Source: Streptomyces radicis
GTDB taxonomy: Bacteria > Actinomycetota > Actinomycetes > Streptomycetales > Streptomycetaceae
Reading direction: 5' to 3'
NCBI RefSeq assembly: GCF_003626575.1
Contig: NZ_RBDY01000028.1
Location: 29,109 to 93,108, forward strand
Length of the DNA: 64,000 nt
Within the stretch, counting starts at the first letter, position 1. Each line of letters opens with the position of its first letter. Position numbers and translations under genes: made by a program. Under the pieces are notes generated by a model, which saw only the letters and a list, made by a program, of their open reading frames with translations, had not been told where the DNA came from and did not search any database. Below, in pieces: positions 18,813 through 27,148 of the stretch.

Positions 18813-18828
18813 GTAAGGCTTGCCTTAC
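18813..18828. promoter_or_regulatory. Inverted repeat GTAAGGC-TT-GCCTTAC
   Basis: A perfect 7-bp inverted repeat with a 2-base spacer in the gap between the ABC operon and sufR. Its outline resembles the iron boxes bound by DtxR/IdeR/DmdR repressors, whose core is also a TAGGCT/AGCCTA-like dyad, but it is not an exact match. It could serve either divergent unit. Confidence 0.5.
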
Positions 18829-18886
18829 GTGATGTACTGCATCCGGCCAGGTCAGGACGCGGCTTGCTCGTGTCCGCCGAATTAAG

Positions 18887-18900
18887 CAACAATGGCGTTG
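18887..18900. promoter_or_regulatory. SufR operator CAAC-N6-GTTG on the sufR start
   Basis: CAAC (18887-18890), six bases, GTTG (18897-18900). This is exactly the CAAC-N6-GTTG palindrome described for cyanobacterial SufR. Its last base is the first base of the sufR GTG start codon, so bound repressor would cover the start region of the whole suf operon. Confidence 0.75.
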
Positions 18901-19700
18901 TGAAAAACGGGCCCGAGCGCGATGACACCCAGGCGGCCCCCGCCGTCGGTGGCTCAGGCGTGCCCCAGGCCGCCGACGAGCAGTCCGGCACCCGCCGCCG
19001 CGTCGCCCGTTCGATCCTTGACCACGGCCCTTCGACCGCGGCCGAGCTGGCCGACCGGCTCGGGCTCACCCAGGCGGCGGTCCGCCGCCACCTCGACGCG
19101 CTCGTCGGAGGGGGCCTCGTGGAGCCGCGCGAGAAGCGAGTCTACGGCTCGCGGGGGCGTGGCCGTCCCGCCAAGGTCTTCGCGATCACCGACTCGGGGC
19201 GCGACGCGTTCGACCAGGCCTATGACGAGCTGGCCGTCGAGGCGCTGCGCTGGATCGAGCGCCTGGCCGGGGGAGGCGACCGCGGGGCCGCGGCCGTGAT
19301 GGACTTCGCCAGGGACAAGGCCGCCGCACAGGCCGAGGCGTACCGTCCGTTCCTCGACGGCGTCCCCCCGGAGGGCCGGGCGCGGGCGCTGGCCGAGGCG
19401 CTGTCCCACCACGGGTACGCCGCGACCGTGCGCCGGGTGGACGCGTCGGCGGGGGAGCAGGTGTGCCAGCATCACTGCCCCGTGGCGCACGCCGCCGCGC
19501 GCTTCCCTCAGCTGTGCGAGGCGGAGACCGAGGTGTTCTCCCGCCTGCTCGGCAGCCATGTGCAGCGGCTCGCGACCATCGCCCACGGCGACGGCGTGTG
19601 CACCACGTTCGTCCCCGAAGTACCGCCCGACGTACCGCCCACGAAGGCACCGCCCAAGACCACCGCACCACCACGCACTGCCGGGAGGAACCCCGCATGA
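18900..19700 (+). CDS. sufR: Fe-S cluster-sensing repressor SufR
   Basis: A 266-residue regulator with an N-terminal winged helix (about residues 35-95, STAAELADRLGLTQAAVRRH) and three C-terminal cysteines, Cys189, Cys193 and Cys206, in CQHHCPVAH and FPQLCEAE, the 4Fe-4S site of SufR. The holo form represses suf genes. The GTG at 18900 is chosen because the operator ends there; no good ribosome-binding site precedes it, so the message may be leaderless. The stop overlaps the sufB start (ATGA). Confidence 0.93.
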   Translation: MKNGPERDDTQAAPAVGGSGVPQAADEQSGTRRRVARSILDHGPSTAAELADRLGLTQAAVRRHLDALVGGGLVEPREKRVYGSRGRGRPAKVFAITDSGRDAFDQAYDELAVEALRWIERLAGGGDRGAAAVMDFARDKAAAQAEAYRPFLDGVPPEGRARALAEALSHHGYAATVRRVDASAGEQVCQHHCPVAHAAARFPQLCEAETEVFSRLLGSHVQRLATIAHGDGVCTTFVPEVPPDVPPTKAPPKTTAPPRTAGRNPA

Positions 19701-21118
19701 CGCTCCCCACGGAGACGGCCCACCCCGAGCTCGAGGGGCTGGGCAAGTACGAATACGGCTGGGCCGACTCCGACACGGCCGGTGCCGCCGCCAAGCGCGG
19801 CCTGTCCGAGGACGTCGTCCGCGACATCTCGGGCAAGAAGTCCGAGCCGGAGTGGATGCTCAAGCTCCGCCTGAAGGGGCTCAAGCTGTTCGGCAAGAAG
19901 CCCATGCCGTCCTGGGGCTCCGACCTCAGCGGCATCGACTTCGACAACATCAAGTACTTCGTCCGGTCCACCGAGAAGCAGGCCCAGAGCTGGGAGGACC
20001 TGCCCGAGGACATCAAGAACACCTACGACAAGCTGGGCATCCCCGAGGCGGAGAAGCAGCGGCTGGTCGCGGGCGTCGCCGCGCAGTACGAGTCGGAGGT
20101 CGTCTACCACCAGATCCGCGAGGACCTGGAGAAGCAGGGCGTCATCTTCCTCGACACCGACACGGCGCTGCGCGAGCACCCCGAGCTGTTCCAGGAGCAC
20201 TTCGGCACGGTGATCCCCGTCGGCGACAACAAGTTCGCGGCGCTCAACACCGCGGTCTGGTCCGGTGGTTCGTTCATCTACGTCCCGCCGGGCGTGCACG
20301 TGGACATCCCGCTCCAGGCGTACTTCCGGATCAACACCGAGAACATGGGCCAGTTCGAGCGGACGCTGATCATCGTCGACGAGGACGCCTACGTCCACTA
20401 CGTCGAGGGCTGCACCGCGCCGATCTACGACTCGGACTCGCTGCACTCCGCGGTCGTCGAGATCATCGTCAAGAAGGGCGGCCGCTGCCGCTACACGACC
20501 ATCCAGAACTGGTCGAACAACGTGTACAACCTCGTGACCAAGCGCGCCGTCGCCTACGAGGGCGCCACCATGGAGTGGGTCGACGGGAACATCGGCTCCA
20601 AGGTCACCATGAAGTACCCCGCCGTCTACCTGATGGGCGAGCACGCCAAGGGCGAGACCCTTTCGGTCGCGTTCGCGGGCGAGGGCCAGCACCAGGACGC
20701 GGGCGCCAAGATGGTGCACATGGCCCCCCGCACGTCGTCGAACATCGTGTCCAAGTCCGTGGCCAGGGGCGGCGGCCGGACCTCGTACCGTGGGCTGATC
20801 GAGATCGGCGAGGGCGCCGAGGGCTCCAAGTCCAACGTGCTGTGCGACGCGCTCCTGGTGGACACCATCTCCCGCTCGGACACCTATCCGTATGTGGACG
20901 TCCGCGAGGACGACGTGACGATGGGCCACGAGGCGACCGTCTCCAAGGTGAGCGATGACCAGCTGTTCTACCTGATGAGCCGGGGCCTGTCCGAGGACGA
21001 GGCGATGGCGATGATCGTGCGCGGCTTCGTCGAGCCGATCGCCAAGGAGCTGCCCATGGAGTACGCCCTCGAGCTGAACAGGCTGATCGAGCTCCAGATG
21101 GAGGGCGCCGTCGGCTGA
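19697..21118 (+). CDS. sufB: Fe-S cluster assembly scaffold SufB
   Basis: A 473-residue subunit of the SufBCD scaffold on which Fe-S clusters are built. The beta-helix core holds conserved SufB stretches such as GGSFIYVPPGVHVDIP, HYVEGCTAPIYDSDSLHSA and the SYRGLIEIGEGA region; the C-terminal helical part contains RGLSEDEAMAMIVRGF. GGGAGGAA precedes the ATG, which overlaps the sufR stop. Confidence 0.97.
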   Translation: MTLPTETAHPELEGLGKYEYGWADSDTAGAAAKRGLSEDVVRDISGKKSEPEWMLKLRLKGLKLFGKKPMPSWGSDLSGIDFDNIKYFVRSTEKQAQSWEDLPEDIKNTYDKLGIPEAEKQRLVAGVAAQYESEVVYHQIREDLEKQGVIFLDTDTALREHPELFQEHFGTVIPVGDNKFAALNTAVWSGGSFIYVPPGVHVDIPLQAYFRINTENMGQFERTLIIVDEDAYVHYVEGCTAPIYDSDSLHSAVVEIIVKKGGRCRYTTIQNWSNNVYNLVTKRAVAYEGATMEWVDGNIGSKVTMKYPAVYLMGEHAKGETLSVAFAGEGQHQDAGAKMVHMAPRTSSNIVSKSVARGGGRTSYRGLIEIGEGAEGSKSNVLCDALLVDTISRSDTYPYVDVREDDVTMGHEATVSKVSDDQLFYLMSRGLSEDEAMAMIVRGFVEPIAKELPMEYALELNRLIELQMEGAVG

Positions 21119-21196
21119 CCCGCCGCGCCGCACCCGTCCGTCGGAGCGCCCGGGCAGGAGCCCGGGCAAGAGCGTCCATCAAGGTCCATCAAGAGA

Positions 21197-22366
21197 GTGA
21201 GCACGACGACACCCATGGCTGAGGCCCAGAGCATCGCGGTGGCAGCCGAATCCACCGTGGCCACCAGGATGAGCGCGCCGCCGTCCTACGACGTGGCCGA
21301 CTTCCCTGTGCCGCACGGCCGCGAGGAGGAGTGGCGCTTCACTCCCCTGGAGCGGCTCAAGGGGCTGCACAACGGCACCGCCGTCGCGACCGGCTCCGTC
21401 AAGGTCGAGGTGAGCGCGCCCGACGGCGTGACCGTCACCACCGTCGGGCGGGACGACCCGCGCGTCGGCAGGGCGGGCACGCCGGTGGACCGGGTGGCCG
21501 CGCAGGCGTTCAGCGCCTTCGAGAAGGCCACGGTCGTCTCGGTGCCCGCCGAGGCGGCCCCCGCCGAGCCGGTGCGGCTGAGCGTGCAGGGCGAGGGCGG
21601 GGTGACGTACGGGCACACGGTCTTCGAGATCGGGGCGTTCGCCGAGGTCGTCATCGTGGCCGACCACACCGGCGACGCGGTCCGCGCGGCCAACGTCGAG
21701 TTCCTGGTCGGCGACGGCGCCAAGGTCACGTTCGTCTCCGTGCAGGACTGGGACGACACCGCCGTGCACTGCTCGCAGCACAGCGCGCTGATCGGCCGGG
21801 ACGCCACGTTCAAGTCCGTGGTCGTCACCTTCGGCGGCGACCTGGTGCGGCTGCACCCCCGGGTCAGCTACGCGGGCCCCGGCGGCGAGGCCGAGCTGTA
21901 CGGCCTGTACTTCACGGACAACGGGCAGCACCAGGAGCACCGGCTGCTCGTGGACCACACGGCGGCGAACTGCCGGAGCAACGTCGCCTACAAGGGCGCG
22001 CTCCAGGGCGCGGACGCGCACGCGGTGTGGATCGGCGACGTGCTGATCAGGGCCGCCGCCACCGGCACGGACACCTACGAGCTCAACCGGAACCTCGTGC
22101 TGACCGACGGCGCCCGCGTGGACTCCGTGCCCAACCTGGAGATCGAGACCGGCGAGATCGTCGGCGCGGGGCACGCGTCGGCCACCGGGCGCTTCGAGGA
22201 CGAGCAGCTGTTCTACCTGATGGCGCGCGGCATCCCGGCCGAGGAGGCGCGGCGCCTCGTGGTGCGCGGCTTCTTCGCCGAGCTGGTCCAGCAGATCGGC
22301 GTGCCGGACGTCGAGGAGCGGCTGATCGCCAAGCTGGAGGCGGAGCTCGCGGAGGCGATCGCGTGA
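21197..22366 (+). CDS. sufD: Fe-S cluster assembly protein SufD
   Basis: A 389-residue partner of SufB, with the same right-handed beta-helix fold and the C-terminal ARGIPAEEARRLVVRGFF helix shared with SufB. VDHTAANCRSNVAYKGAL is the interface region. GTG at 21197 (an ATG 18 bases later is possible; neither has a strong ribosome-binding site). It is 78 bases after sufB and overlaps the Rieske gene by 4 bases (GTGA). Confidence 0.95.
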   Translation: MSTTTPMAEAQSIAVAAESTVATRMSAPPSYDVADFPVPHGREEEWRFTPLERLKGLHNGTAVATGSVKVEVSAPDGVTVTTVGRDDPRVGRAGTPVDRVAAQAFSAFEKATVVSVPAEAAPAEPVRLSVQGEGGVTYGHTVFEIGAFAEVVIVADHTGDAVRAANVEFLVGDGAKVTFVSVQDWDDTAVHCSQHSALIGRDATFKSVVVTFGGDLVRLHPRVSYAGPGGEAELYGLYFTDNGQHQEHRLLVDHTAANCRSNVAYKGALQGADAHAVWIGDVLIRAAATGTDTYELNRNLVLTDGARVDSVPNLEIETGEIVGAGHASATGRFEDEQLFYLMARGIPAEEARRLVVRGFFAELVQQIGVPDVEERLIAKLEAELAEAIA

Positions 22367-22710
22367 GCGCCCCCGGCGACGGCGGCTTCGTCAGGGTCTG
22401 CTCGCTCGGCGACCTGGAGGACGAGGTGGCCCGCCGCGTCGACCTCGGCGGCGTCCCGGTCGCCGTGGTCCGTGCCGAGGGCGAGGTGTTCGCGGTCAAC
22501 GACATCTGCTCGCACGCGAACGTGTCGCTGTCCGAGGGCGAGGTGGAGGACTGCCAGATCGAGTGCTGGCTGCACGGCTCCCGCTTCGACCTGCGCACCG
22601 GAAAGCCGTCCGGGCTGCCCGCCACGCGGCCCATCCCCGTTTACCCCGTAAAGATCGAAGGAGAGGGGCCCGGCGCCGCCGTGCTCGTCTCCGTCACCCA
22701 GGAGTCCTGA
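22363..22710 (+). CDS. Rieske-type ferredoxin
   Basis: A 115-residue soluble Rieske protein. The 2Fe-2S ligands are visible as CSH (in ICSHANVSL) and CWLH (in ECWLHGSRF). It resembles the ferredoxin subunits of aromatic dioxygenases, but no oxygenase is nearby; its place between sufD and sufC, with a GTGA overlap to sufD, suggests an electron donor or cluster-handling role in Fe-S assembly. Actinobacterial suf operons often hold this gene. Confidence 0.92.
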   Translation: MSAPGDGGFVRVCSLGDLEDEVARRVDLGGVPVAVVRAEGEVFAVNDICSHANVSLSEGEVEDCQIECWLHGSRFDLRTGKPSGLPATRPIPVYPVKIEGEGPGAAVLVSVTQES

Positions 22711-22718
22711 AGGCACCC

Positions 22719-23480
22719 ATGGCAACGCTTGAGATCCACGACCTGCACGTCTCCGTCGACGGCGAAGGCGGCTCCAAAGAGATCCTGCGCGGGGTCGACC
22801 TGACCGTGAAGCAGGGCGAGACGCACGCCATCATGGGCCCCAACGGCTCCGGCAAGTCCACCCTGGCCTACTCGCTGGCCGGGCACCCCAAGTACACCGT
22901 CACCGGCGGCACCGTCACGCTCGACGGCGAGGACGTCCTGGAGATGTCCGTCGACGAGCGCGCCCGCGCCGGCGTCTTCCTGGCCATGCAGTACCCGGTG
23001 GAGATCCCCGGCGTCTCGGTCTCCAACTTCCTGCGCACCTCCGCCACCGCGGTCCGCGGCGAGGCCCCCAGGCTGCGGACATGGGTCAAGGAGGTCAAGG
23101 AGACCATGGAGCGCCTGGAGATGGACCCGGCGTTCGCCGAGCGCAACGTCAACGAGGGCTTCTCGGGCGGCGAGAAGAAGCGCCACGAGATCCTTCAGCT
23201 CGAGCTGCTCAAGCCGAGGATCGCGGTGCTCGACGAGACCGACTCGGGGCTCGACATCGACGCGCTGCGGATCGTCTCCGAGGGCGTCAACAGGGTCCGT
23301 TCCACCGGCGAGGTCGGCACCCTGCTGATCACGCACTACACCCGCATCCTGCGGTACATCACCCCCGACCACGTGCACGTCTTCGCGGGCGGCCGGATCG
23401 TGGAGTCCGGCGGCGCCGAGCTGGCGGACAAGCTGGAGGCCGAGGGCTACGAGCAGTACACGAAGGGCGGCGGCTCATGA
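22719..23480 (+). CDS. sufC: Fe-S cluster assembly ATPase SufC
   Basis: A 253-residue ABC-type ATPase that drives the SufBCD complex; it is soluble and not a transporter. Walker A is GPNGSGKST, the signature is FSGGEKKRHEI, and Walker B reads IAVLDETDSGLDIDALR, the SufC-specific version. It starts 9 bases after the Rieske gene and overlaps sufS by 4 bases. Confidence 0.97.
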   Translation: MATLEIHDLHVSVDGEGGSKEILRGVDLTVKQGETHAIMGPNGSGKSTLAYSLAGHPKYTVTGGTVTLDGEDVLEMSVDERARAGVFLAMQYPVEIPGVSVSNFLRTSATAVRGEAPRLRTWVKEVKETMERLEMDPAFAERNVNEGFSGGEKKRHEILQLELLKPRIAVLDETDSGLDIDALRIVSEGVNRVRSTGEVGTLLITHYTRILRYITPDHVHVFAGGRIVESGGAELADKLEAEGYEQYTKGGGS

Positions 23481-24763
23481 CGGACGGCACGCAGGCACCC
23501 GGCACGCCGCACGGGCTGCCCGGCCTGTTGGACACCGAGGCGATCCGCAAGGACTTCCCGATCCTGCACCGCACGGTCCACGGCGGGAAGCCGTTGATCT
23601 ACCTGGACAACGCGGCCAGCTCGCAGAAGCCGCGCCAGGTCCTCGACGCGGTGAACGAGTACTACGAGCGGCACCACGCCAACGTGCACCGCGGCGTCCA
23701 CATCCTCGCCGAGGAGTCGACGGCGCTGTACGAGGGCGCGAGGGACAAGGTCGCGGCGTTCATCAACGCCCCGAGCCGCGACGAGGTCGTCTTCACCAAG
23801 AACGCCTCCGAGTCGCTCAACCTCGTCGCGAACATGCTCGGCTGGGCCGACGACCCCTACCGGGTGGACTCCCGCACCGAGGTCGTCATCACGGAGATGG
23901 AGCACCACTCCAACATCGTGCCGTGGCAGCTGCTCGCGCAGCGCACGGGCGCGACGCTGAAGTGGTTCGGGCTGACCGACGACGGCAGGCTCGACCTCTC
24001 CCGCATCGACGAGGTCATCACGGAGCGGACCAAGGTCGTCTCGTTCATGCTGGTCTCCAACGTCCTCGGCACGGTCAACCCCGTGGACGAGATCGTCCGC
24101 AGGGCGCAGGAGGTCGGCGCGCTGGTCGTGGTGGACGCCTCGCAGGCGGCCCCGCACATGCCGCTCGACGTGCAGTCGCTCGGCGCGGACTTCGTGGTGT
24201 TCACCGGGCACAAGATGTGCGGCCCGACGGGCATCGGCGTGCTGTGGGGCAGGCAGGAGCTGCTCGAGGACCTGCCGCCCTTCCTCGGCGGCGGGGAGAT
24301 GATCGAGACGGTCACGATGCACGCGTCGACCTACGCGCCCGCGCCCCACAAGTTCGAGGCGGGCACGCCGCCGATCGCCCAGGCGGTCGGGCTCGGCGCG
24401 GCCGTCGACTACCTCTCGGGCATCGGCATGGAGCGGATCGCCGAGCACGAGCACGCGCTGACCGCGTACGCGCTCGGGCGGCTGGCCGAGGTCCCCGACC
24501 TGCGGATCATCGGCCCGGTCACGGGCGAGGACCGCGGCGCGACGATCTCGTTCACGCTGGGCGACATCCACCCGCACGACGTGGGGCAGGTGCTCGACGA
24601 GCAGGGCATCGCCGTCCGGGTCGGCCACCACTGCGCGCGGCCCGTCTGCCTGCGGTACGGAATTCCCGCGACCACGCGGGCGTCGTTCTATCTGTACTCG
24701 ACACCGGCCGAGGTGGACGCCCTGGTCGCCGGGCTCGAGTACGTCCGTGGCTTCTTCGGATGA
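23477..24763 (+). CDS. sufS: Cysteine desulfurase SufS
   Basis: A 428-residue PLP enzyme (group II) that takes sulfur from cysteine for cluster assembly. Conserved points: YLDNAASSQKP near residue 35, HRGVHILAEEST, the Schiff-base lysine in FTGHKMCGPTGIGVLWG, and the catalytic cysteine in VGHHCARPVCLRYG near residue 385. ATG overlaps the sufC stop. Confidence 0.97.
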   Translation: MTDGTQAPGTPHGLPGLLDTEAIRKDFPILHRTVHGGKPLIYLDNAASSQKPRQVLDAVNEYYERHHANVHRGVHILAEESTALYEGARDKVAAFINAPSRDEVVFTKNASESLNLVANMLGWADDPYRVDSRTEVVITEMEHHSNIVPWQLLAQRTGATLKWFGLTDDGRLDLSRIDEVITERTKVVSFMLVSNVLGTVNPVDEIVRRAQEVGALVVVDASQAAPHMPLDVQSLGADFVVFTGHKMCGPTGIGVLWGRQELLEDLPPFLGGGEMIETVTMHASTYAPAPHKFEAGTPPIAQAVGLGAAVDYLSGIGMERIAEHEHALTAYALGRLAEVPDLRIIGPVTGEDRGATISFTLGDIHPHDVGQVLDEQGIAVRVGHHCARPVCLRYGIPATTRASFYLYSTPAEVDALVAGLEYVRGFFG

Positions 24764-24778
24764 GAGCGGTGTGAACGC

Positions 24779-25243
24779 GTGCAGCTGGAATCGATGTACC
24801 AGGACGTGATCCTGGACCACTACAAGAACCCGCACGGGCGTGGCCTGCGCGAGGGCGACGCCGAGGTGCACCACGTGAACCCCACGTGCGGCGACGAGAT
24901 CACGCTGCGCGTCCGGTACGAGGGTGAGCGGATCGCCGATGTCTCCTACGAGGGGCAGGGCTGCTCGATCAGCCAGGCCAGCGCCTCGGTGCTCAACGAC
25001 CTGCTGGTGGGCCGCGAGCTGAAGGACGCGCTGGCCGTGCAGGAGACGTTTCTCACGCTGATGCAGTCCAAGGGGCGGCTCACCCCGGACGACGCCATGG
25101 AGGAGACCCTGGAGGACGCCGTCGCGTTCGCCGGGGTGTCGAAGTATCCGGCCCGGGTGAAGTGCGCCCTGCTGAGCTGGATGGCCTGGAAGGACGCCAC
25201 CGCCCAGGCGCTGGGCGAGACCGCTCTCGAGGAGAAGCTGTGA
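24779..25243 (+). CDS. sufU: Zinc-dependent sulfurtransferase SufU
   Basis: A 154-residue IscU-like protein of the SufU class that accepts sulfur from SufS. The three cysteines lie in NPTCGDEITLR, GQGCSISQAS and ARVKCALLSW; the SufU-type insert is present between the second and third. The start MYQDVILDHYKNPHGRG is diagnostic. GTG start 15 bases after sufS; stop overlaps the next gene (GTGA). Confidence 0.96.
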   Translation: MQLESMYQDVILDHYKNPHGRGLREGDAEVHHVNPTCGDEITLRVRYEGERIADVSYEGQGCSISQASASVLNDLLVGRELKDALAVQETFLTLMQSKGRLTPDDAMEETLEDAVAFAGVSKYPARVKCALLSWMAWKDATAQALGETALEEKL

Positions 25244-25572
25244 GTGAGGCAACGAAAACCGCGCCCGCGGGCGAGGAGGAGATCCGCGAGGCGATGATGG
25301 ACGTCGTCGACCCCGAGCTGGGCATCGACGTCGTCAACCTCGGCCTGATCTACGGCATCCACGTGGACGAGGACAACGTCGCCACCGTGGACATGACCCT
25401 GACCTCGGCCGCGTGTCCGCTGACCGACGTCATCGAGGACCAGGCCAGGACGGCGACCGAGGGCCTGGTGAGCGAGCTCAAGATCAACTGGGTCTGGATG
25501 CCGCCGTGGGGACCCGACAAGATCACCGACGACGGGCGCGACCAGCTGCGCGCCCTGGGGTTCAACGTCTGA
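25240..25572 (+). CDS. sufT: MIP18/DUF59 metal-sulfur assembly factor (SufT)
   Basis: A 110-residue DUF59 protein that finishes the suf operon. It has the family features DVVDPELGIDVVNLGLIYGI and SAACPLTDVIEDQ, with the conserved Cys, and ends with WVWMPPWGPDKI. SufT proteins help in maturation of Fe-S enzymes. The GTG at 25240 overlaps the sufU stop by 4 bases, showing coupling. Confidence 0.93.
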   Translation: MSEATKTAPAGEEEIREAMMDVVDPELGIDVVNLGLIYGIHVDEDNVATVDMTLTSAACPLTDVIEDQARTATEGLVSELKINWVWMPPWGPDKITDDGRDQLRALGFNV

Positions 25573-25614
25573 GCGCGCCCCTGAGCCGACGGCGCTGACG
25601 GCACTGCCAGCCCT

Positions 25615-25671
25615 CGAACGCGCCGATGCCCGCCCGGGTCGCTCTCGCCCCGGCGGGCATCGGCGCGTTCG
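25615..25671. terminator. Perfect 20-bp hairpin ending the suf operon
   Basis: Arms 25615-25634 and 25652-25671 are exact reverse complements, with a 17-base loop. It lies 42 bases after sufT and 21 bases from the end of the convergent zinc-ribbon gene, so it probably terminates transcription in both directions. Confidence 0.8.
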
Positions 25672-25692
25672 CGCTTCGGGCTCAGCGCGGGC

Positions 25693-25929
25693 TCAGGCGT
25701 GGTCGACCAGCTCCGCGTGGCCCTGGGTGCGGGCGCAGTGGCCGCAGCAGAAGAAGTGTCCTTCCTCCGTCTCCAGGCCATGGCCCATGATCTTGCAGCC
25801 GCAGTTCTCGCACACCGGCGCCATCCGCTGCACCGCGCACTCGAAGCTGTCGAAGACGTGCACCTGCCCGGCGGCGCGCACCTCGAAGGCCATCCGGTAG
25901 TCGTTGCCGCAGACCTCGCACTCGGCCAT
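25693..25929 (-). CDS. Small cysteine-rich zinc-ribbon protein
   Basis: A 78-residue protein with Cys pairs in AECEVCGND, CENCGCKIMGHG and HFFCCGHCARTQGH, likely binding one or two zinc ions; the layout recalls MYM/TRASH-type or metallothionein-like folds. The ATG at 25929 has AAGGAG 10 bases upstream. Function unknown; it is convergent with the suf operon and divergent from dapD. The 170-base gap to dapD holds no recognised element. Confidence 0.8.
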   Translation of the reverse strand: MAECEVCGNDYRMAFEVRAAGQVHVFDSFECAVQRMAPVCENCGCKIMGHGLETEEGHFFCCGHCARTQGHAELVDHA

Positions 25930-26101
25930 CCGACTCTCACTCCTTCTCATGTGTGTGGAAAAAGGACGATGGGAAATTCGCCGCAAGGATCGCGGGCGCC
26001 CGCGTCGGTCGCCCCGCAGACGCGCGGGGCGGTCACCCGACCGGCCGGGCTCCCCGGGACCGGTTCGCGTCCGGCGGCGGGCACCGGCTAGCGTCGTGGC
26101 C

Positions 26102-27097
26102 ATGACCGAGACCCCCTCTCACCAGCTCTCCCTCTCCGGCGCCGTCGCCGCCGGGCTCGCCACGGTCACCGCCGAAGGCGTCGTGCTCGACACCTGGTTC
26201 CCCGCCCCCGAACTGGTCACCGAGCCCGGCGTCTCGGGCACCGAGCGGCTGACCGGGCCGCGCGTCGCCGAGCTGCTCGGCCCCTCGGCCCCCGCCGCGC
26301 TCGGGCCCGACGAGCGGCGCGGCGTCGAGGTCGTCGCGGTGCGGACGGTGATCTCCGACCTCCAGGAGAAGCCGGTCGACGCGCACGACGTCTACCTCAG
26401 GCTCCACCTGCTCAGCCACCGCCTGGTGCGCCCGCACGGCCTGAGCCTCGACGGGATCTTCGGGCTGCTCGCCAATGTCGCCTGGACGACGGTCGGGCCC
26501 GTTCCCGTCGAGCGGATCGAGCGGACCAGGGTCGCCGTCCGCGCGTCGGGCGGGCAGCTCGGGGTGACGAGCGTCGACAAGTTCCCGAGGATGACCGACT
26601 ACGTGGTGCCCTCGGGTGTGCGCATCGGCGACGCGGACCGCGTGCGCCTCGGCGCGCACCTGGCGTCGGGGACGACGGTGATGCACGAGGGCTTCGTCAA
26701 CTTCAACGCGGGGACGCTCGGCGTCTCGATGGTCGAGGGCCGGATCAGCGCGGGCGTCGTGGTCGGCGACGGCTCGGACGTGGGCGGTGGCTCGTCGATC
26801 ATGGGCACGCTGTCGGGCGGCGGCAAGCAGACCATCTCCATCGGCGAGCGCTGCCTGCTCGGCGCGCAGGCGGGCATCGGGATCTCGCTCGGCGACGACT
26901 GCGTGGTCGAGGCGGGCCTGTATGTCACGGCGGGGACGCGGGTCACGCTGCCGGACGGCGAGATCGTCAAGGCGCTCGAGCTCTCGGGCGCCCACAACCT
27001 CCTCTTCCGCCGCAACTCCACGAGCGGCGCCGTCGAGGCGCTGCCCCGCACCGGCGCCTGGGGCAGCCTCAACGAGGTGCTGCACCGGCACAATTGA
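26102..27097 (+). CDS. dapD: Tetrahydrodipicolinate N-succinyltransferase
   Basis: Succinylates tetrahydrodipicolinate in lysine and meso-diaminopimelate synthesis. The 331-residue length and arrangement fit the actinobacterial DapD class: N-terminal domain to about residue 180, then a left-handed beta-helix (VRIGDADRVRLGAHLASGT, the HEGFVNFNAGT acyl-site stretch, IGERCLLGAQAGIGISLGDD). The ATG is 4 bases after TAGCG with weak ribosome binding. Next to suf genes as in related actinomycetes. Confidence 0.92.
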   Translation: MTETPSHQLSLSGAVAAGLATVTAEGVVLDTWFPAPELVTEPGVSGTERLTGPRVAELLGPSAPAALGPDERRGVEVVAVRTVISDLQEKPVDAHDVYLRLHLLSHRLVRPHGLSLDGIFGLLANVAWTTVGPVPVERIERTRVAVRASGGQLGVTSVDKFPRMTDYVVPSGVRIGDADRVRLGAHLASGTTVMHEGFVNFNAGTLGVSMVEGRISAGVVVGDGSDVGGGSSIMGTLSGGGKQTISIGERCLLGAQAGIGISLGDDCVVEAGLYVTAGTRVTLPDGEIVKALELSGAHNLLFRRNSTSGAVEALPRTGAWGSLNEVLHRHN

Positions 27098-27148
27098 CCC
27101 CGCCGTCGGCCCGCCGTGCGGGGCCGCGCGACCGGATAGCCTGCCGCC

